A stretch of DNA of 64,000 bases from Cordilura impudica (GCA_963682025.1 OY821517.1:96641946-96705945), one strand, 5' to 3'. Shown: positions 35,206 to 47,312, counted from the first letter of the stretch. Notes: generated by a model from the letters alone, not told the origin. Program-made: numbers and translations.

Positions 35206-35825
35206 TAATAGTGTTAAATTTAGCTGCGTCGAAACTTTGATATCCTCTGCCTATAACTTAAACTCAATATTAGAATTTACCAATTAATACAGTTACTTAA
35301 TCTTTAGGTTCTAATATCCATTCAATTTATAGTTAGTTGTTCTCTTTTTGGCCACTATTTATTATAATTTATTATTTTTTTATTTATAAATACAGTGATG
35401 GTGATTTAATAGAAAGAATTATGAAAAATGATAACAACACATGCACGATACCGAAACAAAAGTTGCAAACACAAACACCACCACAACAAAAATAATTATA
35501 ACTATCACACACAAGAAACGAAATAATAACAATTGCAAGAACACCATAGAAAAATCAAATTTTTTTTTCTGGTCTTATTGAACTATTATGATGAGTTTAA
35601 AGAGAAACTTTCTGAGGATGTCTGTAAATCATTTTCAATAAAAATGGGCATCCCAGCTGATGTATTGAGGGCTTGAACCTGATTTCCACAGACGGACAGA
35701 CGGACATCGCCATATCATTGCCGGTTGATATAAGGAGCAAGAATATATATAATTTATGGGGCCCAGATTTTTTTCTTAACTATTGTCAACGGAATGATAA
35801 ACTTATATATACCCTCTGTGTAAAA
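35206..35825 (-). mobile_element. HINE family B, copy B2
   Basis: Minus-strand copy of about 620 bp. The 5' part has GGGTATATATAAGTTTATCA, GGGCCCCATAAATTATATAT, GATATGGCGATGTCCGTC and a GTCTGTCC array near 35690. The 3' part near 35212-35262 has a degraded TTCGACGCAGCTAAATTTAA hairpin region. The terminal TACTTG is lost. Confidence 0.65.
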
Positions 35826-37891
35826 ACATTGGATTCGGAAAAGGATCTTAAGGTTTATAGACATGAGAAATGTGCATAAACTAAAAGCTTAATATCTTTC
35901 GTTACAAACATTAAACGCCTATGTCGAAAATCATGATTTCGAAAAAAAATTAGGGGGGCTTCATTACGACTTAAGTCAGTATATGGGGATTCACGTAAAT
36001 CTAAAGCGTTGTAAGTAGAACGTGATAGCACACGAAACTCAAATCGTTCTTAAGTCGACTTAGGCGGTTATCGCTTGTGGCCACAAATATATTGGTATGT
36101 TTTTGTTGCCTGGATATATGATAAAGTTTTTATCGAATGGGATTATAATAAATTGTATATTCATAAGCATCTTAGTGGCATACATTTCTGCATTCTAAAC
36201 ACAAAGACAGATATTCGGATGGAGAGACAATAATCAAGTCAAAAGTGCTTTTTGATTATTCTGTGACAGAAAAACGTGATGCCAGATTTAAATAAACTTT
36301 TTTGCTTACGATGTGAGAGATTTTGATACCGTAGCAAAGTTTGTAAAATATTGGTCTTTAGTTCCAAGAAATCGATGATAGAAATACCGGGAAAGAAATA
36401 TGTTTAGCTTCGCTCCTACTTTGGAGAGAAATATGAATAATGATTTTTTGTTACTATGTACACACAGTAAACATTGTACCATAGTACTATTATACTATGT
36501 CCAACCTAACACAAGTCTAGCCGACCAAAATTCATGAATCGAAATTTATTTAAATAACTTTATATAAAGGAAGTCTATGTTAGGTATAACAGAAGTCATG
36601 GCAGCAGTACAAACCATAATACCTGGACCATATAGTTTACGTGACCTAAAAATTGCTCTTAGCAAATACATATTGAATCAATGAGCCACCCTTATAAATA
36701 TGTATATTTGCTATTGTATTGCCAAATCGTTCATGGTATTTGTATAGCACTTTGTCTATTATTTTTGTTATACATTCCATATGTTTTCCTAACTTAATAC
36801 TAAGAGAACTTAAATAATTTTTTTGTTCAAATGAATTGTTTACTGTCCATTGTATTTGAAAAATAAATCATACACAAGAACATAAAGATTACATAATATG
36901 AGCTGAACAAAGTGTACATTTTGTGATTTTATTGTTTTCTAAAATTAGAATAAAATTTTTATAAAATAATTTAAATATTTTATTGTAATAAGTAAGATTC
37001 CAGTTAATGTCAGGAAGCAGAATATGATGTACTTGTAAGAACAAAAATTAATTAGAAAAATTAATATCAATTTGTCAAATGAAATAGCTGTGTATAGTAC
37101 CACTTAATATTAACTAACCAAATAAAGCATAATGGTAATTCTATGCCGACTATAAAACACGCTATATCATAAGAAAATTTTTTGCAATCATAACTAGATA
37201 TAGAAAATAAGCACAAATCAAATTTTAGCGGCATTGTTATTAATTTGTGGACGCAGATAAGAAAAGATGTTGCGAAAAGCACTAAATTATTACAACAAAG
37301 ACACTGAGTTTTGAGAATTTTTTTGAGGCCATATCTTAGCATATTGACGCACCATTTAATCCATTATGAATACTAACCGAAATAAAGAAAAATAAAATTA
37401 TCCGAAGTTTACATATGTGAATTGTTTATTTTGTCAATGCGCCTGATTTTAATAGGCAGACAGATACACAAATGAACAGCTAGATGGACGGGCAGAAGAC
37501 TCGAGTTTTTATAAAGATGAAGAGTATACATACTATCCCAATGACATGAGTTTCGTCCAGGTTAAAAGTAATTAAATACTGCTTTTTAAATAATCGAAAT
37601 TAACTAAAATAATAGACATATTTTTATAATTTTAATATTTTTGTAAAGCCTACACACCACGATACCTTGATATACAACACAGGAATTTTTGTTTACTAGT
37701 TACGTCCCAGAAATTCAACCTGGATCTATAAATGTCCTTTAGAATTTGATTTTTTAACTGACCACTAAAGTTTCGTACTGCATAAAAGGTTTCATTATTT
37801 AAAAATAAATAATAATTACTTTTGAATATTTAATTTATTTATATGTAGCTAAGTGTTGTGTTCACTAACAAAAGGTAATATAAATTAAGAA
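35826..37891. other. A+T-rich sequence with a possible old HINE trace
   Basis: At 37440-37560 GGCAGACAGATAC, GATGGACGGGCAG and AGAGTATACATACTATCC resemble a worn GTCY/5' end of family B on the minus strand. The rest, including 35880-37060, shows no element, gene or RNA I can support. Confidence 0.35.
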
Positions 37892-38035
37892 AAAAAAATA
37901 AGAAAATTATAGTTGGTCTAGACCGACTATACGATACCCTACACCATGGTTTAGGGACCCTATCTCTACGGTCCAACTAATTGGATATAGGAAATAAGCA
38001 TAAACCAAATTTGAGTGGCATTGTTATTAATTTTT
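37892..38035 (-). mobile_element. HINE family A, copy A11 (3' fragment)
   Basis: Minus-strand 3' end with TATAGTTGGTCTAGACCGAC palindrome and ATACCCTACACCATGG, running to TTATTAATTTTT at 38035. There it is cut by the start of copy A12. The rest of A11 is not found on the other side of A12. Confidence 0.85.
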
Positions 38036-38811
38036 ATACCCTATACCACTATGTGGTTTGGGTATAATGACTTTGTGCTGCTGTTTGTAACAACCAAAAA
38101 TATTTGGCCTAGACCCATCTTTAATTATACCGATCGAATCAGAATCACTTTCTGAGTTGATTTAACAATGTCCGTCCGTCCGTCCGTCCGTCCTCCGTCT
38201 GTGTGTCCATGTAAAGCTTGTAATCAAGCTGCAGGTCGCAAATATGAATGTATTTTGATGAAATTTGGTACATAAGCTTTTATCGGCCACGCTTTTGAAA
38301 TTGGTGGGAATCGGTCCATATTCAGACCTAGCCCCCATACAAATTACCCATATGAAATCGACATAAATTGCCATAAGATCCAAATTGTCATATAGATCTT
38401 ACTCAAATTGGGTTTATATGCGTTCATTACATCCATTAATGAGTAGTCCAAAAATGATCCCCTTGACCCCATATAGAGCTGCTTCCCGATCTTCACTTAA
38501 ATCTATTAAAAAACAAAAATATTGCACTGATTCTTCTCAAATTTTGTTTGTATATATTTTTGCAAAATACAAGACACTTTACCAAACATGATCAGGATTG
38601 GTCCTTTTTTAGACCTAGTCCCCATATAGGTATAGCATCCGATATGAACTTTTTCATATCTGCAGCCAAAAAAATTAATAAAAATCCCACTCAAATTTGG
38701 TTTTTGCTTATTTTCTATGTCCAGTTAGTTGGGCCTAAGAGATAGGGTTTCTAAACGCATGGTATAGGGTATCGTATAGTCGGTCTAGACCGACCATAAT
38801 TTTCTTACTTG
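38036..38811 (+). mobile_element. HINE family A, copy A12 (inserted in A11)
   Basis: Full-length copy from ATACCCTATACCACTATGTG to CTTACTTG, with GTCC array near 38170 and GTCGGTCTAGACCGAC. Its 5' end lies exactly in the T-run of A11, showing one family member landing in another. Confidence 0.9.
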
Positions 38812-38825
38812 TTTCTTATTTAAAT

Positions 38826-39131
38826 TCAAAGTTTTTTGATTTTTTAAATCATAAGTATTTTTAAAAGACGCTACAGCAAAAGTGCTTCAAAAATAAGCTG
38901 CGAAACCGCTTTAGTTTTTTTTTGAAGTTTATTCTGTTAACACCAAATATAACGGAATCGTTTGCAAATTAACGGAAACGGAACTTTAAAAATTGAATTA
39001 CTTCATTCAATAAGTGATCATAATTGAGCAGAGACGTCATATTTATAGAAGTTTCAAAAATGGAAAATGGATGCGATGTTTAAAATTGTGCCGCAAGGTT
39101 GTTTTAAGCAACTGCTTTTAGTATATATGTG
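38826..39131 (+). repeat. dispersed repeat R4, copy 2
   Basis: Inverted relative of 23166-23479, starting about 15 bp after HINE A12. It includes AAGACGCTACAGCAAAAGTG, AATAAGCTGCGAAACCGCTT and TGATCATAATTGAGCAGAGA. Its poly-A/T run is shorter than in copy 1. Confidence 0.88.
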
Positions 39132-39213
39132 GCCTATTTGGTTCAACAGGATAAAAAACAGAATAAAAAATATTAAAAAAACGATATTGATTTGTTTTAA
39201 CAGCGAGTTAGTA

Positions 39214-39376
39214 TATGTGACCTTCTCCGAGAAAAGGGACCTAGTGTGTGAAAATTAAGTTTTGAGAAAAAAACGCATTTAAAGTTTCTACACCATTTTA
39301 GGTACCAGAATCCACCGTTTTTGACACAACACTTTTTTTGACACACTAGGTCCCTTTCGTCGGAGAAGGTAACATA
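39214..39376. repeat. 36-bp inverted repeat with ~90-bp loop
   Basis: ACCTTCTCCGAGAAAAGGGA with CCTAGTGTGT at 39219-39248 is mirrored by ACACACTAGGTCCCTTTCGT with CGGAGAAGGT at 39341-39370. The match extends a few bases beyond on the outer side. The 163-bp unit could be a miniature inverted-repeat element or a foldback. No target duplication was identified. Confidence 0.7.
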
Positions 39377-39384
39377 TATATATT

Positions 39385-40856
39385 GTAAATAAATTAAAAT
39401 TTGCTAAATGTATTTTTGTAATTTTTTTTTTTTTTTTGAAAAATGAGCCGTTGCTGATTCCTTTAATTGTAGAAGGTGAACCATTCCAAAGACGTGTTGC
39501 ATGTATGAAAAACTGCCATTTAGATACCAAGGATGTCCAAACTTAATTAAATTGTTATTTCCCCGAAGCCTACTAAAACGCAATCGATTATTAAAATATT
39601 CTGGTTTCTGGTTACTAATTATTTTGTGTAAAAAATAAGACATCTTATTTTTAATACGTCATCAAAATTGACACCGTAAATTTGCTTTAAATAAGGTCAA
39701 AAGAGCCCGAAAACGTGCGTTGCGATATTGTTAAACGTTATAGTTAGCCTGGACTTACTTTTTGTATCGGAACTTGCAAATATTTCACACGCATATAGTA
39801 TGTTGGTATTAAGTATGTCTGCAACATGGTCTGAGCAAGGTAATGCTTTATTAAAGATAACACCCAGATTTTTTGCTCGTTCAACGATTTCGATTTGTTG
39901 ATCATTTATTTATATGATAAGATTGCCTGAAATTCCTGTTAATATGTTATGCACCAAAATACGCTTTGTTTTTTGCGGATTGAAACTCAGTCCGTCTAAA
40001 GCTGCCCAATGAGAAACATGTTCTAAGTCATCATTCAATTTTCTACTGCAGTCTTCGATTTTTTCTTTCTTCCTGCTAATGTATAACTGTACGTAATCAG
40101 AATAGATTCTTATATTGTAGTGAATTAACTGTTTAGGTAGATCAGAAGCATACATTGAGAAAAGGAGGGGACCAAGGATAAAACCCTGTGGTTGTACCAC
40201 AAATAAACTTGCGTCGACGCATTGTGAGCGATTTACTGGGTAAGAAGTCATAAGTGCAACAGAAGTTGGTGAAAAGTGCATCGTATTCTTAAGCTTTTGT
40301 AGCAAAACTGTGTGATCCACCATATCGGAAGCTTTTGAATGATCTAATAGCACTAACATTACCACATGGCCATCATCAAGTTCTCTCCTTATATCTTTTT
40401 TTACATCAGCTAGAGCTGTAATACAGCTGTGTTTGGCACGAAAACCAGATTGTCGGTCAATATGAAGGTAATATAGCTATGAGTCGATATTCAGTTACCG
40501 ACTTTGGTACAGGTGATATATTAACTTGTTTCCATCGTTGGGGAAAAACACTCGCTGTAATTATTTTGTGAAAAATGTGCGTGATCTATAAAGCAAAATG
40601 AAGGGAAGTAGCATGTTGAGAAAAGTAAGGTGAATACCATCAATTCTTATTGCATTGGACTTTATAGATTGACAACTTTTAAGTACATACAAGGAACTAA
40701 CGCAGTCAAATGAAAAAAGGGTTTGTGGTGCATAAATAGTAGTACAGTTGTATATGAGTGATCAGCTTGAGGCAATGGAATATTAATAAAATCCTCGTTA
40801 ATAGAAGAAAATTTAATGGCATCAACTGAAAAAATTAACTTATTTGATGAATTCGT
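39385..40856 (-). pseudogene. LINE-3: reverse-transcriptase and C-terminal part, decayed
   Basis: Minus strand: IKSNAIRIDGIHLTFLNMLL near 40650, ITASVFPQRWKQVNISPVPK near 40540, LVLLDHSKASDMVDHTVLL (RT block with the first catalytic Asp), the GFILGPLLFSMYASDL block, then IYSDYVQLYIS. The normal YADD active site is changed to YSDY, losing a catalytic Asp. The C-terminal piece has FFIHATRLWNGSP near 39510, close in kind to LINE-1's FFINAVRLWNSIP. Several frame breaks occur. The endonuclease half is missing, and at 40857 a Tc1 fragment begins. Confidence 0.82.
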
Positions 40857-41090
40857 CTTCCACTAGGATGGAGGACAGGCCCATATAACAAAAACGACAA
40901 AAAAATGGTTACAGGAGAACAATATTATTATTTGGACTGGCCATAGTCTAGTCCAGACCTGAATCCTATTGAGCCGGTATGGGTTATTATGAAGAGAAGA
41001 CACAGCAATGATCCTCAAACAATAATTATCTGCCTAAAGCTCAAAATTCAATGTGTTCTTAGATTAAGATCTTACTTTGTAAATTAAAAG
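40857..41090 (+). pseudogene. Tc1-C: Tc1-like transposase C-terminal fragment
   Basis: Plus-strand frames give GGQAHITKTTKKWLQENNI and then LDWP, a stop, SSPDLNPIEPVWVIMKRR, the Tc1 DWPSQSPDLNPIEN.W..MKRR block that holds the third catalytic residue. It ends near 41090 with RLRSYFVN. Upstream domains and inverted repeats are missing. It lies at the truncated 5' end of LINE-3. Confidence 0.8.
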
Positions 41091-41291
41091 TTCTTTTAGT
41101 AATTAAGTAATAAATTTTTGTTTTTAATAAAAAATTATTTTGTGTTTAAATAATGTGTTGGTTATTTTAAATAACGATATTATTATTGGAAATAAATTGA
41201 CTCAAATCTGATAGTTTAAAATATAATCCAGCTGTATGAAACTAAAGTGGTGAAAATAGCCCTTTATGGTTTCGCAACTCCACTTTTTAAA

Positions 41292-41675
41292 CTGATATAT
41301 ACCTTGTGCACAGAGGCGTGGAAGGTACAACAGCAAGCAAACAAACATTTTCTGTAAAGAACAAATATTTTTCACTATATTTAGTTTTTTTTCGTATGAG
41401 TATCTTTTCATTTTCATTCATCATTCCTCGGCTATTGGGTCACAAATGCTCGAATAGTTACAAACAATGTCCTAATTTTACCCAGGTGAATATTCTATGG
41501 ATATCGGACAGTCATCGCTACATCGGACAGACATCGCTACAATGACACGATTTGTGATAAGGATCAATCATATAGATAATGTCTGTGGTCGGAAAAAATT
41601 TTACTGATTCATTATAAATGGAATGACAAACTCATATATATATATATCCTCTGCACAGTGATACGGAAGGTATAA
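41292..41675 (-). mobile_element. HINE family B, copy B3 (fragment, 5' end duplicated)
   Basis: The 5' head of family B occurs twice on the minus strand: near 41292-41331 (TATATACCTTGTGCACAGAG) and at 41634-41675 (TATATATCCTCTGCACAGTG, preceded by GGAATGACAAACTCATATAT). A core with GGACAGTCATCGCTACATCG lies near 41506-41540. The 3' part is absent. Confidence 0.55.
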
Positions 41676-42070
41676 AATTACGAAATAAAATTTTCTAAAT
41701 ATAATTGTGGCTTTCGAAATATTAATTTTTTTAAGAGTTTGTAAAATATTTTTTATAATAGAGAAATAAAAAAATGTGTTTATTTTTTATTATTTAATAA
41801 AGCAAACTACATTTCCACTGCAAATAAATTATATAAGTACGATATTATAATTTCCTAAGAAATGCTTACACTTTTTGAAAAATCGATTATTTCTTGCATG
41901 ATTTTAAGCTACTCTCACGGCCTTATATATAACTTTACAAAATAATTTTGAGGTTTTAATTGAAATTCCATACATTTTAAGACATTGTTTATTTATGTTT
42001 ATATTTAAAATAAATATACAGGAATCCTTTATTTCGATAATCATAATGATTACGTTATTGTAATTTTCTT
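41676..42070. other. A+T-rich spacer
   Basis: No feature recognised between HINE B3 and repeat R5 copy 2. Confidence 0.45.
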
Positions 42071-42560
42071 AAGGGGGGTAAGGTTTTAAGGGCGAAAAAA
42101 GTCGTATCTGCATATGGGCTATTTCAAATTTTTTGAGCACTTGCTGAAACTGATATCCTTGGGCTCATATTTCGTTAAGTTTTATGAATTGAAAAAAACC
42201 GGTTTGTATATATTTTAAGATATGAATAACGATGGATTATTTAATTTATATACACGAGCACAACATTTGAAGAATCTTTGAAAATATTTTCAATTGGAAA
42301 TTTTAATACTTGGGTCCGTTACAGTCAATTTCCGGAGGGAAGTGAAAAACACGATTTTAGCTATAAAATTTCTGTGAATTTGTTGCTAGAAAATGGAAAA
42401 AATTTGTAAAAAAAAACACTCTTCGTAATTACCTGGTGATTTATGTGTAGAAATAGTGTATAAAATTTGATAAGGATCTGTCGAGTAGATTTTGAGTTAT
42501 GATGTTCACGGACTTCAAAAAAGCTGTTTGCGTGAAAATTGATTTAAAATTTTTAACATA
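42071..42560 (+). repeat. dispersed repeat R5, copy 2
   Basis: Same orientation as 1985-2526 and the same starting block TTAAGGGGGGTAAGGTTTTA. Later shared blocks are AACATTTGAAGAATCTT, AATATTTTCAATT, ATTTATGTGTA and GAGTTATGATGTTCACGGAC. This copy is flanked by plain A+T-rich sequence and not by a recognisable host element. Confidence 0.75.
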
Positions 42561-44350
42561 TACTTATACCGTATGAGGGCCGGTGGCTGCAAATGCTGTA
42601 TCTTCGTTAGTTTTATCGCTACTTACTTGAAATTTTTAACACAACACTCTCGAGACATTTTACGTAAAAAGTGGAAAAAAAGCTTTAAAACAGCAGAATA
42701 ACGTGGCTAAGACCACCATCAAAGATAGTTGCTATAAATAAATTATACGTCCTGTTTCATCAGATGCTTATCCAATTTGTAGTGATTGCCAATTTTTGAG
42801 CACAAAGTTTTTAAAACATGTCCCAGATTTAAAACTGTTCCTAACATATTAACTTTGGTCTTACGTATTTGGATGGACGTAAAAATATTGACATTTCTTA
42901 TTTCGAAATATATGGAAAAGATTGATATAATTGCATTTCCTCTAGTCGAAATATATTATTCTTCTCTACACTCCAAAGTTTTAAGTGAAAATAGTTCAGT
43001 TTTTTGTAATTGAATGACTTTATTTTAAAACAGAAGATTCAATTCTACAAATAACACAGTTAATATTACACCACAATTTATATCTAATATTATTTGATAC
43101 ATTCCATGTAATATTTGTTTTATACTTAGTTTTTAAGATTTTCTTTGTGTAAATATTTAATGCTGCTTGTTCCCCTATTTTTTGATGATTTTTTTTTATT
43201 ATATATTTATTTACAAAAACACATTATAAATGTTGAGAGTTTTTGCTTTTTTAAATATTATTTGTACATAAGAAAATCTGTTCTTTCAAGTTTTTTAACA
43301 ATATTTTGGGATCAATAAAATAAAATTCAAAAAAGTAAACTGAGCAGAATGTGTATAAGCGCATGACCAAAAAGTGCAAGTATGAGTGTATATAGGATAG
43401 ACGTGGATTGGAATCTCACGGCAGGCATTTTTACAAATTTCATATAGAAAGTATTTAAGTATTTATGCTAATGTGCTAAAATTAAAACGTGACTTTCAGT
43501 TTAAAATTAAATATCTTTAAATAACAAGATGTATCCGCCCATTAACCGCACATACACCATAATGATGAATCTTACTTCGTTAATAGTCACAATCATTTTT
43601 AAAAGATACTAATGCAACAAACGTATATTTTAATCCATTTTGACTGATCCTTTTTAAATATCAACAGTATCCACAATACTTCTAATTGCCAATAGACAAT
43701 TTTACAGCTCCAAATTTTTGATATCCTTAAAGTGGTGTTAATCACCTCATATAGGGTTTCTATTCTTCCTTGGAACTGTTTGCACCACTCGTAGTTTTCA
43801 CCAACATAGCCTGGTCACCGAAAGCTTTTTGCAGTATATTTAACGTTTTTACAGCTCATATTTCTTTCTGAAAATAAAGTTCAATATAACTTCCTTGTTA
43901 AATAAAATTAGTCGTTGCTGAAATCACTTCCAGTTGTTGCCAAAATGTAACCTTTTCAATTTAACAATTAATTCAATGTATCATAGAAACACTGATTAGA
44001 GCTTTATGACTAATTACCGTCTGATTAAACATAGTAATGATTTTAGAAAAACTTTTTTTTTGTCTCTATAACACGACTAAAAAAGCCCTCAAAATTATTG
44101 GTTAAGGAGGAATTTGGAATGACTGGTCAATTATTTTCAAATGATTTTCAAATACTTAAATACTTAAACTACAATTTTATGCCTAACACGAGTATGTGTT
44201 AATGTCAAAATAATATTTGATTAGAAGTAAAGAAATTTGAAATATACGATTTCAATAGTTATTTCTGTGACATTGAGTTGAGAACTTCGTTATTTCAGGG
44301 ACCATAAATAACAGTTATCCAGAAAATTTTAAATCAAAAACTCTCCATGT
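42561..44350. other. A+T-rich sequence, nothing recognised
   Basis: Short chance frames only (for example 75 codons at 42786-43013). No repeat copy, transposon motif or RNA gene was seen. Confidence 0.4.
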
Positions 44351-44632
44351 TAATCTTTGACCATACCAAGTTACAGATCGATCGGATGAGGGGAAATGGG
44401 GTTTAAATCACTCCGTGACTGTGCATGACAGTGCGTGGCCATCTGAATATTAATCTTGGCCACAACAAGCCTATGGACGAAGTTTCAGAACGATCGGATG
44501 AGGGGAAGTGAGGTTTTAATCTCTCCGCGACTGGGCGTTACTATGCGTGACTATGTCAAAGTAAATCTTTTTGCACAGCACGTTTATCGACCAAGTTTCA
44601 GATCAATCGGATAAGAGGAAATGTGTTTTAAT
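44351..44632 (+). repeat. three-unit tandem repeat, ~100-110 bp period
   Basis: Units start TAATCTTTGACC (44351), TAATCTTGGCC (44451) and TAAATCTTTTTGC (44562). Each contains an AAGTTTCAGATCGATCGGAT-like block followed by GAGGGGAAATG and a CTCCG.GACTG block. Units differ at many positions, so the array is old. Confidence 0.75.
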
Positions 44633-44692
44633 TTTTAATTTTTAATTCTTAGCTTTTAATTATTCATTTTCCATTTTTCATTTTTAATTTTT

Positions 44693-45481
44693 ATACCCTA
44701 TACCACTATGTGTTTTGGGTATAATGACTTTGTGCTGCTATTTGTAACTACCAAAAATATTTGACCTAGACCCATCATCTATTATACCGATCGAATTAGA
44801 ATCACTATCTGATTCGATTTAACGATATCCGTCCGTCCGTCTGTGTGTCCATGTAAAGATTGTAATCAAACTGCAGGTCGCAAATATTAATATGTTTTGA
44901 TGAAATTTAGTATGTAAGCTTCTGCCGGCCATGGGATGAACGCTGTTGAAATTGGTAAGAATCAGTCCATATTTAGACCTAGCCCCCATACAAATGACCC
45001 CTATGAAATCGACTCAAGTTGCCATGAGACCCAAATTATCAACTAATTCTCAGTCAAATTGGGTGTGTATGTATTTATTACATCCACTAATCAGTAGTCC
45101 AAAAATGCTCCCTATAGGTCAACTCTTAGTCATAGGCCCCACATAGCGCTGCTTCCCGATCTTCACTTAAATCTATCAAAAAACAAAAATATTGCAGTGA
45201 TTCTTCTAAACTTTTGCTTGTATATATTTTTGCAAAATACAAGAGACCTTACCAAACATGGTCAGGATCGGTCCATTTTTAGGCCTAGTCCCCATATAGA
45301 TATATCATCCGATATGAACTTTTTCATATCTGAAGCCAAAAAAATTAATACAAATACCACTCAAATTTGGTTTATGCTTATTTTCTATATCCAGTTAGTT
45401 TGGCCTGAGAGATAGGGTCTCTAAACTCATGGTATAGGGTATCGTATAGTAGGTCTAGACCGACAATAATTTTCTTACTTG
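44693..45481 (+). mobile_element. HINE family A, copy A13, inside the heptamer satellite
   Basis: Full-length copy from ATACCCTATACCACTATGTG to CTTACTTG. The palindrome has small changes (GTAGGTCTAGACCGACAA). ATTTTTCATTTTTAATTTTT lies immediately before it, and TTTTTCAATTTTCATTTTTC follows soon after, so it sits at or near one edge of the satellite. Confidence 0.9.
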
Positions 45482-45630
45482 TTCATATTTCATAATTCAA
45501 TTTTAATTTTTCAATTTTCATTTTTCATTTTTAATTTTTCAATTTCGTTTTTTAATTTTTCATTTTCCATTTTTCACTTTACATTTTCAATTTCCATTTT
45601 TCATTTTTCGCTTTCCATTTTTCATTTTTC

Positions 45631-45662
<32 letters not shown>

Positions 45663-45901
45663 TTCATTTTTTGTTTTTCATTTTTCATTTTTTATTTTTC
45701 ATTTTTCATTTTAAATTTTTCATTTTTCATTTTTAATTTTTCATTTTTCATTTTTCATTTTTCATTTTTAATTTTTCATTTTTCATTTTTCATTTTTCAT
45801 TTTTCATTTTTCATTTTTCATTTTTCATTTTTCATTTTTCATTTTTCATTTTTCATTTTTCATTTTTCATTTTTCATTTTTCATTTTTCATTTTTCATTT
45901 T

Positions 45902-45938
<37 letters not shown>

Positions 45939-45984
45939 ATTTTCATTTTTAATTTTTCATTTTCCATTTTCAATTTTCAATTTT

Positions 45985-46019
<35 letters not shown>

Positions 46020-46262
46020 AATTTTCAATTTTCTATTTTTATTTTTTAATTTTTGATTTTCCGTTTTTCATTTTTCAATTTACAATTTTCCATTTACCAT
46101 TTTTCATTTTTCGTTTTTCATTTTTAATTTTTAATTTTTCATTTTTCATTTTTCATTTTTCATTTTTAATTTTTCATTTTTCATTTTTCATTTTTCATTT
46201 TTCATTTTTCATTTTTCATTTTTCATTTTTCATTTTTCATTTTTCGTTTTCATTTTCATTTT

Positions 46263-46320
<58 letters not shown>

Positions 46321-46890
46321 ATTTTCATTTTTAATTTTTCATTTTCCATTTTCAATTTTCAATTTTCTTTTTTCATTTTTCATTTTCCATTTATCATTTT
46401 TAATTTTCAATTTTCTATTTTTATTTTTTAATTTTTGATTTTCCGTTTTTCATTTTTCAATTTTCAATTTTCCATTTACCATTTTTCATTTTTTGTTTTT
46501 CATTTTTAATTTTTAATTTTTAATTTTTAATTTTTAATTTTTAATTTTTAATTTTTAATTTTTAATTTTTAATTTTTAATTTTAAATTTTTAATTTTTAA
46601 TTTTTAATTTTTAATTTTTAATTTTTAATTTTTAATTTTTAATTTTTAATTTTTAATTTTTAATTTTTAATTTTTAATTTTTAATTTTTAATTTTTAATT
46701 TTTAATTTTTAATTTTTAATTTTTAATTTTTAATTTTTAATTTTTAATTTTTAATTTTTAATTTTTAATTTTTAATTTTTAATTTTTAATTTTTAATTTT
46801 TTATTTTTAATTTTTAATTTTTAATCTTTAATTTTTAATTTTTAATTTTTCATTTTTCATTTTCCAATTGTAATTTTTAATTTTTTTTTA
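45482..46890 (+). repeat. heptanucleotide satellite, ATTTTTC / ATTTTCC / ATTTTTA variants
   Basis: About 1.4 kb of seven-base units: mainly ATTTTTC to about 45900, then ATTTTCC, a mixed block, ATTTTTC again, ATTTTCC, the same mixed block, and finally over 300 bp of ATTTTTA. The mixed block (starting AATTTTCATTTTTAATTTTT, with TTTTGATTTTCCGTTTTTCA and CATTTACCATTTTTC) occurs at 45938 and again at 46320, a higher-order duplication of about 382 bp. The plus strand is almost free of G. An 85-codon frame at 45479-45736 is a product of the repeat. Confidence 0.95.
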
Positions 46891-47089
46891 ATTGATATTA
46901 ATTTTTAATTACTAAGTCCAATGTGACATGTGCAGTATGAATATACATACAACTGCAATGACTTCAGCAATAAGAAGAATTACACTATATACAACATATC
47001 CTAAGAAAAACAACAAACACACTGAAAGATTGTATTTTTTCAAGAGTTTTCTCAAAATTTCATTCATAACTTATTATAATGATCAAGAA
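46891..47089. other. A+T-rich sequence between satellite and HINE B4
   Basis: Contains an 89-codon frame (46928-47197) that overlaps HINE-like sequence at its end and has no recognisable motif. Confidence 0.4.
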
Positions 47090-47176
47090 AATATATGGTT
47101 TTGGGTTTTCCGGAATTTATTTCGATGCGTTACAAACGGAATGACAGACCTGCCGTTGAGCTGTGGAGGGTATAAA
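47090..47176 (-). mobile_element. HINE family B, 5'-end fragment B4
   Basis: GTTACAAACGGAATGACAGA and CTGTGGAGGGTATAAAAA are the minus-strand 5' head of family B. The rest of the element is not recognisable. Confidence 0.5.
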
Positions 47177-47312
47177 AATATTTTAAAATTAAAATAAAAT
47201 AAAATTAAAATATTTTAAAATTAAAATTAAAATAAAATTAAAAATTAAAATATTTTAAAATTAAAATTAAAATAAAATTAAAAATTAAAATATTTTAAAA
47301 TTAAAATTGAAA
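47177..47312 (+). repeat. 40-bp tandem repeat
   Basis: 47221-47260 and 47261-47300 are identical, each ending TTAAAATATTTTAAAA, with partial units on both sides. The array contains only A and T and sits between two family B fragments of opposite orientation. Confidence 0.9.

Noticed and set aside
45479..45736. 85-codon frame of Phe/Ile/His repeats.
   Set aside because: Direct translation of the heptanucleotide satellite; not a protein gene.
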